Source of the DNA: Dwaynesavagella gallinarum
GTDB lineage: Bacteria; Bacillota; Clostridia; Clostridiales; Clostridiaceae
Direction of reading: 5' to 3'
Assembly (NCBI GenBank): GCA_019120235.1
Contig: DWVN01000065.1
Coordinates: forward strand, 1 to 23,434
Length of the DNA: 23,434 bases
The notes below the pieces were generated by a model. That model was given only the letters and a program-made list of their open reading frames with translations. It searched no databases and had not been told where the DNA came from. Below, piece after piece: positions 17,020-23,222 of this stretch; position 1 is the first letter of the stretch; the number at the start of each line of letters is the position of its first letter. A program made the position numbers and the translations under genes.

Positions 17020-17676
17020 ATGGACACAAACTTGGTTAATAATAGGATATGGCTTGAAGGGAAAGTAGTAGCTAAGCCTAGATTTAGTCATGAAATGTTT
17101 GGAGAAGGGTTTTATAATTTTGATATGGAAGTTATGCGTCTTAGTGATTCAAAAGACATACTTAGTGTTACCATATCAGAAAGAATAATGCTTGGGATAG
17201 ATTTTTCTATTGGAACTGAAATAATGCTTGAAGGACAATTGAGATCGTATAATAAAATAGTTGATGGGAGAAATAAGTTAATATTAACCGTTTTTGCTAG
17301 GAATGTAATGATTTGTACGGAAAAAAGTAAAAATCCAAATGAGATATATTTAGATGGATATATTTGTAAGCCACCATTATATAGGACAACCCCTTTTGGA
17401 AGAGAAATAGCGGACGTACTTTTAGCTGTTAATAGAGCTTATAATAAATCAGATTACATACCTACTATAGCATGGGGTAGAAATTCAAGATTTTGTAAAA
17501 ATTTACAAGTTGGTGATAATATAAGAGTGTGGGGAAGACTCCAAAGTAGAGAGTATCAGAAGAAAATTTCTGAAACTGAAAAGATAACTAAAGTGGCTTA
17601 TGAAGTTTCTGTTTCTAAAATGGAAAAGGTTGATAAAGATAATAAAGTTGTAGAAACTTCTGAAGATGTTGGATAA
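17020..17676 (+). CDS. Single-stranded DNA-binding-like protein with two OB folds
   Basis: 218 aa from the ATG at 17020, which follows GGAGAGGTG; the in-frame ATG at 16939 has no site and falls at the predicted transcription start. Two OB-like halves are visible. Residues about 8-105 (NRIWLEGKVVAKPRFSHEMFG ... TEIMLEGQLRSYN) form the first. Residues about 113-195 (NEIYLDGYICKPPLYRTTPFG ... VGDNIRVWGRLQSREY) form the second, which is the better match to bacterial SSB. There is a polar tail but not the DDDIPF-type tip that SSB uses to recruit partners. Such double-OB SSB relatives occur in Clostridia beside a canonical SSB. It probably binds single-stranded DNA; the special role is unknown. It ends in a terminator shared with dapH. 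Confidence 0.78.
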   Translation: MDTNLVNNRIWLEGKVVAKPRFSHEMFGEGFYNFDMEVMRLSDSKDILSVTISERIMLGIDFSIGTEIMLEGQLRSYNKIVDGRNKLILTVFARNVMICTEKSKNPNEIYLDGYICKPPLYRTTPFGREIADVLLAVNRAYNKSDYIPTIAWGRNSRFCKNLQVGDNIRVWGRLQSREYQKKISETEKITKVAYEVSVSKMEKVDKDNKVVETSEDVG

Positions 17677-17706
17677 AAAAGACCATCGTTTGATGGTCTT
17701 TTTTCT
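17675..17706. terminator. Bidirectional terminator between SSB-like gene and dapH
   Basis: The stem aaaaaagaccatc/gatggtctttttt with a 4-base loop begins at the SSB stop codon and is flanked by A and T runs on both sides. Confidence 0.9.
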
Positions 17707-17715
17707 TATCTATTT

Positions 17716-18429
17716 TTATAAACTACGCAAATCTTCTAAAATTTGAGTTTTATCTTTTACAGATTGATCAATTTCTTTAATAATTCTTGCAGGAGATCCA
17801 GTTACAACTGTATTAGGAGGAACATCTTTTGTTACTACTGCACCAGCACCAACTACAGAATTTTGTCCTATTTTAACACCTTCAAGTATTACAGCATTAG
17901 CTCCTATTAAAACATTGTCTTCTATTATACATGGGTCTTTTGATGGTGGTTCCAAAACTCCAGCCACAACTGCACCAGCACCTAAATGAACATTTTTTCC
18001 AAGTTTTCCACGAGCGCCTATAACTGCATTCATGTCAACCATTGTGCCTTCTCCAATTTCAGCTCCGATGTTTATTACAGCTCCCATCATGATTATAGCA
18101 TTTTTTTCAATTGTAACCATATCGCGAATTATTGCTCCAGGCTCAATTCTTGCTTCAATATCAATTAAATTTAGCATTGGAATTGCAGAATTTCTTTTAG
18201 AATTTTCAATTCTATGTTGATTAATTTTTGAAGTATTCTTTTCCAAGAAATCAAGGATTTTTTCTTTCTCACCAAATAAAGTATAATTTCCATTACTTCC
18301 GTAAAATTCTAAATTTCCAAAGTCAGAGTCCGTTAAAGTTCCTTTTAAGTAAACTTTTAAAGGTGTTGATTTTTTAGCATCTTTTATGTATCTTGCTATA
18401 TCATAAGGATTTTTCATATCGTAATCCAT
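17716..18429 (-). CDS. dapH: Tetrahydrodipicolinate N-acetyltransferase
   Basis: 237 aa, ATG with GAGGAG nine bases upstream. It transfers acetyl from acetyl-CoA to tetrahydrodipicolinate, the committed step of the acetylase branch of diaminopimelate and lysine synthesis. The N-terminal ~85 residues form the DapH-specific domain (NPYDIARYIKDAKKSTPLKVYLKG). From about residue 88 runs a left-handed beta-helix of hexapeptide repeats: IEPGAIIRD, IMMGAVINIGAEIG, VDMNAVIGARGKLGKNVHLGAGAVVAG, ending VVTGSPARIIKEID. EPPSKDP (about 160-166) is the loop typical of the family. Length is standard. The gene is monocistronic and divergent from the PEBP gene. The PatA-like aminotransferase at 20192-21325 could act two steps downstream. 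Confidence 0.96.
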   Translation of the reverse strand: MDYDMKNPYDIARYIKDAKKSTPLKVYLKGTLTDSDFGNLEFYGSNGNYTLFGEKEKILDFLEKNTSKINQHRIENSKRNSAIPMLNLIDIEARIEPGAIIRDMVTIEKNAIIMMGAVINIGAEIGEGTMVDMNAVIGARGKLGKNVHLGAGAVVAGVLEPPSKDPCIIEDNVLIGANAVILEGVKIGQNSVVGAGAVVTKDVPPNTVVTGSPARIIKEIDQSVKDKTQILEDLRSL

Positions 18430-18466
18430 TGTAAAAATCTCCTCTCATGTTAAAAATTCCAAATAT

Positions 18467-18472
18467 ATTATA
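18467..18472 (-). promoter_or_regulatory. Likely -10 element of dapH
   Basis: A consensus TATAAT on the minus strand lies about 37 bases upstream of the dapH start. The -35 region is poor, so this is tentative. Confidence 0.3.
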
Positions 18473-18520
18473 CATCAAATTTTGTAAAAAGAGCAAAAAT
18501 TTGTTTGATAATTGTTCATA

Positions 18521-18549
18521 GTTACAAAAAAGTAAGTACTTTTTATAAT
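18521..18549 (+). promoter_or_regulatory. SigA promoter with perfect inverted repeat filling its spacer
   Basis: GTTACA (18521-18526) and TATAAT (18544-18549) are 17 bases apart. The spacer is almost exactly an 8-bp-arm perfect inverted repeat, AAAAAGTA-AG-TACTTTTT (18527-18544). A protein bound here would block RNA polymerase. HxlR/YodB-type repressors bind inverted repeats with AGTA/TACT half-sites, and an HxlR-type regulator is encoded by the second gene downstream; the link is inference. Confidence 0.6.
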
Positions 18550-18592
18550 TAGTGTTATATTTTAATATTAAATTGTAAGGGAGGAAAATATT

Positions 18593-19213
18593 TTGAATAA
18601 AAGTATTAAAAATATTTTTAAAATTTTTGCTATAGGATTTTCAATAATTTTATTACAATCCTGCACTTTAAATTCTATTAAAAATAATGAGGAGGAGAAA
18701 AAAATGACTGTTACTAGTACTGGAATTGTAAATGGTGTAATAGAAGATAAGTATGGTAAAAGAGGAACTCAGTTTACACAAAATGGTATGCCTAATTATT
18801 CTTTACCATTAAAAATTGAAAATGCACCTGAAGGAACAAAAACTTTTGCTATATTTTTAGAAGATAAGGATGCGATACCTGTTGCAGGATTTTCGTGGAT
18901 ACATTGGGTTGTAGCTAATGTTAAAACAAATAATATTCCTGAAAATGCAAGTTTGTTGCAAAAAGATGAATTCGTTCAAGGAAGAAATAGTTGGAGTTCT
19001 TCATTACTAGGAAATGATGCTTTGAGTGTTGAAGAATCATCAATGTATGGAGGTATGGCACCACCTAATGCAGAGCATAAATATGAAATTCACGTATATG
19101 CTTTGAGTGATGAGCTTAATCTTAAAAATGGTTTTTATGCAAATGAATTATTTGAACAAATGGAGGGCAAAGTACTTGACTCCACTACCATAACTGGAAC
19201 TTATAAAAATTAA
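18593..19213 (+). CDS. PEBP family (YbhB/YbcL, Raf-kinase-inhibitor-like) lipoprotein
   Basis: 206 aa from a TTG start with GGGAGG upstream. Residues 1-24 form a lipoprotein signal with lipobox LQSC and lipid-modified Cys24. Residues about 38-206 are a complete PEBP domain: MTVTSTGIVNG, then IEDKYGKRGTQFTQNGMPNYSLPL, then FAIFLEDKDAIPVAGFSWIHWVVANV (the ligand-site D-x-D-x-P and HW motifs), then YGGMAPPNAEHKYEIHVYAL (the GMAPP..HRY-type motif). Bacterial PEBPs bind small anionic ligands; their role is poorly known. At codon 38 an ATG is preceded by AGGAGG at ideal spacing, so a 169-residue cytosolic form without the lipoprotein signal may also be made. The promoter carries a perfect inverted repeat, suggesting repression. 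A terminator separates it from the next gene. Confidence 0.88.
   Translation: MNKSIKNIFKIFAIGFSIILLQSCTLNSIKNNEEEKKMTVTSTGIVNGVIEDKYGKRGTQFTQNGMPNYSLPLKIENAPEGTKTFAIFLEDKDAIPVAGFSWIHWVVANVKTNNIPENASLLQKDEFVQGRNSWSSSLLGNDALSVEESSMYGGMAPPNAEHKYEIHVYALSDELNLKNGFYANELFEQMEGKVLDSTTITGTYKN
18690..18706 (+). promoter_or_regulatory. Internal Shine-Dalgarno and ATG inside the PEBP gene
   Basis: AGGAGG (18690-18695) lies 8 bases before an in-frame ATG (18704) placed exactly at the start of the PEBP domain. The site encodes Glu-Glu-Glu-Lys-Lys in the long form, so chance is possible, but position and spacing are ideal for a second, cytosolic product. Confidence 0.5.
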
Positions 19214-19228
19214 TTAAATATGGACGAG

Positions 19229-19275
19229 AGACTATATTTTAGGATAAAATTTACCTATTATATAGTCTTTTTTTA
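19229..19275 (+). terminator. Terminator between PEBP and hxlR-cobO genes
   Basis: A 9-bp stem (agactatat at 19229-19237, atatagtct at 19260-19268) with a 22-base AT-rich loop is followed by a T run. The start codon of the next gene is only 14 bases further on, with no promoter in between, so read-through probably supplies that gene. Confidence 0.7.
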
Positions 19276-19288
19276 TTTGGGAGTAAAA

Positions 19289-20149
19289 ATGAAATTAAGA
19301 AGTGAATTTACTTGTCCACTTGAATTAGTGGTTGATATGATTTCAGGAAAATGGAAATCAATAATAATTTGGAGATTAAGATTTGGTCCACGGCAACTTT
19401 CAAAATTAAAACAAGATATTGTCGGAATAAATCAAAAAATGTTAATTCAGCACTTAAATGAGCTTATGAAATGTAATATAGTTGATAAAATTACATATGA
19501 GGGATATCCATTGAAAGTAGAATATTTTTTGACTGAGTTCGGCTTTAAGTTAATAGAACCACTAGATATGTTGCAAAGAATTGGAATTTTAGTTTTAAAT
19601 AAGGAGGGAAAATATTTGCAAAAAAAAGGATACATACATGTTTATACGGGAGATGGAAAAGGAAAAACTACTTCTGCATTAGGATTAGCATTTAGAAGTA
19701 TAGGGGCAGGATTCAAAGTTATGATGGTACAGTTTTTGAAAAATTGGCATACATCAGAGCTTGAGAGTATGAAAATGATGGGTGATAATTTTCATGTTTA
19801 TAGGATAGAGAGTAAAAAAGGATTTACATACAATTTAAATGAGGAAGAGCTAAAAGTTTTAAAAGATGAAATTAGAATAGAGTTTGAAAAAGCTAAAAGT
19901 TTTATTAATTCTGAAAAATATGATCTGATTATTTTAGATGAAATTTTAGGAGCTATACAAGGTGGATTTATAGATGAAAATGAAGTTATAGAGGTTATGA
20001 AAAATAAACCTGAGAGTTTAGAACTTGTATTAACTGGAAGAAATGCTTCAGATGAAATTATAAATAATGCTGATTTAGTTAGTAAAATTGAAAATGTAAA
20101 ACATTATTATGATAATGGCATTTTAGCTAGGATAGGTATAGAATATTAA
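19289..20149 (+). CDS. HxlR-type regulator fused in frame to CobO/BtuR cob(I)alamin adenosyltransferase
   Basis: 286 aa from the ATG at 19289, preceded by GGGAG; the frame extends upstream through the terminator but has no site there. Residues 1-108 are a full HxlR winged helix: FTCPLELVVDMISGKWK with Cys9 at the position of redox-sensing HxlR cysteines, FGPRQLSKLKQDI, INQKMLIQHLNEL and the wing YPLKVEYFLTEFG. Residues 110-286 are a full CobO/BtuR domain: P-loop TGDGKGKTT (120-128), MMVQFLKNW, LIILDEILGAIQGGFID and ELVLTGRNA. CobO transfers adenosyl from ATP to cob(I)alamin. At the boundary AAGGAGG precedes an in-frame TTG at 19616 by 8 bases, so CobO alone (177 aa, normal length) could also be made. 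No stop or frameshift separates the halves. Either a true fusion or two genes whose stop codon was lost. Confidence 0.88.
   Translation: MKLRSEFTCPLELVVDMISGKWKSIIIWRLRFGPRQLSKLKQDIVGINQKMLIQHLNELMKCNIVDKITYEGYPLKVEYFLTEFGFKLIEPLDMLQRIGILVLNKEGKYLQKKGYIHVYTGDGKGKTTSALGLAFRSIGAGFKVMMVQFLKNWHTSELESMKMMGDNFHVYRIESKKGFTYNLNEEELKVLKDEIRIEFEKAKSFINSEKYDLIILDEILGAIQGGFIDENEVIEVMKNKPESLELVLTGRNASDEIINNADLVSKIENVKHYYDNGILARIGIEY
19601..19618 (+). promoter_or_regulatory. Internal Shine-Dalgarno and TTG start for CobO alone
   Basis: AAGGAGG (19601-19607) and in-frame TTG (19616-19618) are 8 bases apart. The product would begin (M)QKKGYIHVYTGDGKGKTT, which is how stand-alone clostridial CobO proteins begin. 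TTG starts are used elsewhere in this window. Confidence 0.65.
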
Positions 20150-20191
20150 AAATTTAAAATATACAAATTATTATAAAAAAGAGGTTAAAAT

Positions 20192-21325
20192 ATGAATAAA
20201 AGAATGGTAAATGTTGAATATTCTGGAATAAGAAAGTTTTTTAATGAGGTAAAAAAATATAGTGATGCGGTCTCTTTAACTGTTGGACAACCAGATTTCA
20301 AATTACCTCAATCTATACAAGAAGGTATTATTAGAGCAATAAAGGAAGGAAAAACAGTTTATACAATAAATCAAGGAATTCCAGAATTGAGAGAAAGAAT
20401 ATCTAAATATTTAGAAGATGAACATTCTATAAAATTTTCTAAAGATGAAATAATTTTAACAGTAGGAGGAAGCGAGGCTTTATTCGTAACATTCAATACA
20501 ATTTTTAACGAGGGAGATTGTGTTCTTACACCTAGTCCTGGATATCCCGCTTATGAAAACACATTAAAATTTATTGGAGCTAAACCGATTTATTATAGTA
20601 TTAATAAAAATGAAGGAATTGATTATGGAGGCATTGAGCAAAGTTTAGAAAATGATAATATTAAGGGAATTATTTTATGTTTTCCAAACAACCCTACAGG
20701 AATTTCTCTTTCAAAAGATGACAAAGAAAAATTATATAGTATTTTGTTGAAATATCCTGAGTGTAAAATAATAAGTGATGAAATGTATAGTGCAATTACG
20801 TATGATAGGTTTGAGACGATCTGTGAATATGAAGATATTTTAAATAGAACTATACTTGTTTCTGGATTTTCGAAAATGTTTTCCATGACAGGATTACGTT
20901 TAGGATTTATATGTGCGAAAAGTCCTTATATTGAAGAGTTAAATAAAATACATCTTTATGCAACTTCTTCAGCTCCGTCTATAGTTCAGTATGGAACGCT
21001 TTATGGATTTGATGAAGCACTTAAAGATGTGGTATTTATGAAAAATGAATTTAAAAAGAGAAGAGATTTTGTTTATAAAAGACTTGTAGAAATGGGATTT
21101 AAAGTTAAAAATCCTATGGGAGCTTTTTATATTTTCCCTTCACTTGAAGGTATAACAAATAAAAGTAGTTATGATTTTTGTGTGGATTTATTAAAAGATG
21201 GAAAAGTAGCGTGTGTACCCGGAAGTGCATTTGGTGATATGGGAGAAGGATATATTAGAATAAGTTATTGTAATTCAATAGAAGAACTTGAAAAAGGATT
21301 ATCAAGAATAGAAAATTATATATAG
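20192..21325 (+). CDS. PatA-like class I/II pyridoxal-phosphate aminotransferase
   Basis: 377 aa, ATG with GAGGT upstream. A fold-type I aminotransferase: VGQPDF (31-36), substrate/cofactor motif PNNPTG (165-170) with Asn167, Asp196 in ISDEMYS with Tyr199, the PLP lysine K228 in SGFSKMFSMTGLRLGF, and a C-terminal substrate-carboxylate region EGYIRISYCNS with a conserved Arg. This matches aspartate/aromatic aminotransferases of the PatA/AspC group. In B. subtilis PatA is assigned to N-acetyl-LL-diaminopimelate transamination, the step after DapH, and dapH lies about 1.8 kb away, so that role is plausible. Other amino acids cannot be excluded. It follows the hxlR-cobO gene by 42 bases without a terminator, so the two may be cotranscribed. 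It ends in a strong palindromic terminator. Confidence 0.9.
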   Translation: MNKRMVNVEYSGIRKFFNEVKKYSDAVSLTVGQPDFKLPQSIQEGIIRAIKEGKTVYTINQGIPELRERISKYLEDEHSIKFSKDEIILTVGGSEALFVTFNTIFNEGDCVLTPSPGYPAYENTLKFIGAKPIYYSINKNEGIDYGGIEQSLENDNIKGIILCFPNNPTGISLSKDDKEKLYSILLKYPECKIISDEMYSAITYDRFETICEYEDILNRTILVSGFSKMFSMTGLRLGFICAKSPYIEELNKIHLYATSSAPSIVQYGTLYGFDEALKDVVFMKNEFKKRRDFVYKRLVEMGFKVKNPMGAFYIFPSLEGITNKSSYDFCVDLLKDGKVACVPGSAFGDMGEGYIRISYCNSIEELEKGLSRIENYI

Positions 21326-21357
21326 AAAAAGAGAGCAATATTGCTCTCTTTTTTATT
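21326..21357. terminator. Bidirectional terminator, perfect 18-base palindrome
   Basis: GAGAGCAATATTGCTCTC (21331-21348) is fully palindromic and flanked by A and T runs. It lies between convergent genes and can serve both. Confidence 0.88.
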
Positions 21358-21368
21358 TCAAATGAAAA

Positions 21369-21686
21369 TTATTCAACATTCTCAGTGTATAAATCTTCTG
21401 AAGTTTCTGCTTCAGGTGTTTCTTCTACCATAGGTTCTTCTAAAGTTTGGAAAACATCATCTTGTATTAAGTTAGTAGTAATTAATTTAACATCGTATTT
21501 ATCATAATCATATAGTTTTGCAACAGCAGAAGCAGCAGCGTATATATTTTCGTAAGAAGCAGTTTCTTTTATATTAGATAAAGTCTTTGTAAACTTAGAT
21601 ATTTTTCCAAATTCATCTTCTATATAGAAAATAATAGATACATTTGTGCTTATAAGATTATTTGTAATTAATCTAGAATCTTTCAC
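21369..21686 (-). CDS. Small DUF1659-like protein with acidic tail
   Basis: 105 aa from a GTG start with GAGGT upstream. Residues about 5-72 resemble the Firmicutes DUF1659 family: a beta-hairpin with a Gly turn (VSIIFYIEDEFGKISKFTKTLSNIK), then a helix with the pattern T-A-x-x-x-x-hydrophobic-Y-A-A-A-x-A-V-A-x-L (ETASYENIYAAASAVAKLYDY) and a final strand. Residues about 76-105 are a Glu/Thr-rich tail not found in the short family members. Function of the family is unknown; no signal peptide or membrane segment is present. The gene stands alone and converges on the aminotransferase gene. The family call is by pattern and moderately sure. Confidence 0.65.
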   Translation of the reverse strand: MKDSRLITNNLISTNVSIIFYIEDEFGKISKFTKTLSNIKETASYENIYAAASAVAKLYDYDKYDVKLITTNLIQDDVFQTLEEPMVEETPEAETSEDLYTENVE

Positions 21687-21998
21687 GTTTTTTACCTCAT
21701 AATAAGAATTTTTAATTACATTGAAAACTGATTCATTTTCAATAATTAATTTACAATGAGATATTATTCATTTTATGGGTAAAGTGTTACTGAAAATTTT
21801 GGAATTTTCAATAATTTTTTTAAAATACATAAAATTAATAATAATTGAAAATTATGAATTAAATTTTAAAAATATATTGCCTTTTATTTAATAGTGATAT
21901 AAAATAAAGATAATATTTTACAAAAATATTACAAGAAGATTTAAAATGTTTTATTATTGAGTTTTTTATTGCAGTTTCACACAAGGAAAAAAAAGGTT
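21687..21998. other. 312-bp AT-rich intergenic region between divergent genes
   Basis: No gene is seen. It holds an 8-bp-arm hairpin, TGAAAATT-TTGG-AATTTTCA (21791-21810), followed by a T run, which looks like a terminator although no gene ends there on the plus strand. It also holds the probable promoter of the exported protein at 21999. The rest is simple AT-rich sequence. A short untranslated RNA ending at the hairpin is possible but unsupported. Confidence 0.4.
21877..21905 (+). promoter_or_regulatory. Possible SigA promoter for exported protein
   Basis: TTGCCT (21877-21882) and TAAAAT (21900-21905) are 17 bases apart, about 95 bases before the start codon at 21999. Both are imperfect. 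Confidence 0.35.
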
Positions 21999-23108
21999 AT
22001 GTTTTTTGTTGAAAGAAAGTTAGGTATATTTTCAGGTAAAATTTTAAAGTATCCTCTGTGTGCAATGGGTATTGTAGCGTTTAGTATTGGATTGGTTTCT
22101 GGTATTAAGGTAAAAGCACAATTAACTAGGAGGTTTTGGAGTAGAGTAGGTAGTTTAGGAACAGGACATTTAAGAGAGACAAATAGATTGATGGTCATTA
22201 GAGATGGATCTTCAAATCGTAAAAGTTATTTAGAGGCAATAAGAAGAGAAAGTGCGAATAAGTCGAGAAATCTCACGGCTTATGAAAAAATGTTGGTATT
22301 AAATAATATTCAACAATCAAATGAATCTGGAAGTTTATTAAAGAAAGTTGTAGAGCAGGAGTTTGAAACAGGAGAGCCAGCACCTATTTTTTATCATTTG
22401 TTAGGTAGTCGTTGGGGAGTTATAGAAAAAGCATTTAATGAATTTGATGGTAAATCTAAAGATGTAATAACTACAGATAATATTGGTAATAGAGTTTTTG
22501 TTAGTGGAGTGAATGCACCTTTATTAGAAAGAATTAGCATAATTGGATCTGATGAATCGACCAGTACAGGTCAAAGAGTTCTTTTTACAGTTACTAGAGA
22601 GAACAAAGATAAAATTGATTTATACAGTATTTTTAAAGAAGGGTTGAGTGGACATTCGTTTGAACAAAGTGAAGAAGTTGGATTTTTGTTAGTTTTTAAC
22701 AATGATATTACGGAGTTTGGTTCTGTAAAAACCAATTTACCAGGAATTTTATTAAGAGATCGTGATACTGAAAGAAAGATGTTTAGAACTTCAAGTTCAT
22801 ATGAGGAAGCGATATATAGAATTGGAGTAAATGATGCAAATAATTTAGCTGGAGATGGAACGATGCCTGATTGGAATCCAATCACATCTAAACGTTTACA
22901 AAACTATGCTCAAGGAAAAAGTTCTGAAAGTGGATTGATAAAATTATATTCAGAATCTAGTAGAGGAAAAAATTTTTTTGGTAGTTCAGAAGTGAGTTCT
23001 GGTGGTGCAAAAGTTTATAGAAGTGAGTTGAATATAGGATTAAAATCTGAAAGAAAAATATCAACAAATAGGGTAGTCAAAAGATTAACGCTAAACAAAA
23101 CAAAATAA
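21999..23108 (+). CDS. Exported protein of unknown family
   Basis: 369 aa from the ATG at 21999, chosen because AAGGA and AAAGG lie upstream and the product then begins with a normal signal peptide; a TTG at 21957 would add 14 residues and has no site. The N-terminus is basic, hydrophobic at about 15-35, with a likely cleavage site VKA|QL at residue 40. Just after it comes LTRRFWSRVGSLGTG. The remaining ~310 residues look folded, with mixed alpha/beta sequence (about 180-290: RVLFTVTRENKDKIDLYSIFKEG ... VGFLLVFNNDITEFG), then a Ser/Gly/Lys-rich tail. No cysteines are present in the mature part, as usual for exported Firmicute proteins. I do not recognise the family. Followed by a terminator and another exported protein. 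Confidence 0.75.
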   Translation: MFFVERKLGIFSGKILKYPLCAMGIVAFSIGLVSGIKVKAQLTRRFWSRVGSLGTGHLRETNRLMVIRDGSSNRKSYLEAIRRESANKSRNLTAYEKMLVLNNIQQSNESGSLLKKVVEQEFETGEPAPIFYHLLGSRWGVIEKAFNEFDGKSKDVITTDNIGNRVFVSGVNAPLLERISIIGSDESTSTGQRVLFTVTRENKDKIDLYSIFKEGLSGHSFEQSEEVGFLLVFNNDITEFGSVKTNLPGILLRDRDTERKMFRTSSSYEEAIYRIGVNDANNLAGDGTMPDWNPITSKRLQNYAQGKSSESGLIKLYSESSRGKNFFGSSEVSSGGAKVYRSELNIGLKSERKISTNRVVKRLTLNKTK

Positions 23109-23143
23109 GTTTGAAAATTAATTCGTTGTAAAGATATGATTTT

Positions 23144-23172
23144 GGATAGTTTTAGCTATCCTTTTATTTTAT
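23144..23172 (+). terminator. Rho-independent terminator
   Basis: A short 6-bp stem (ggatag with ctatcc, 6-base loop) is followed by a T-rich tract, about 35 bases after the stop codon. Confidence 0.7.
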
Positions 23173-23222
23173 ACAAATTATACAAATTTGAGATAATGAT
23201 TTTTGATTTTAGGGGGATATAC

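Noticed and set aside
22125..22160. LTRRFWSRVGSL after the signal peptide of the 369-aa protein as another epitope-like segment
   Set aside because: It shares only aromatic and basic character; aligned position by position with the known epitope it does not match.
23144..23161. Hairpin ggatag-ctatcc as an attachment or operator site
   Set aside because: Its position after a stop codon and the following T tract make a terminator the simpler reading.
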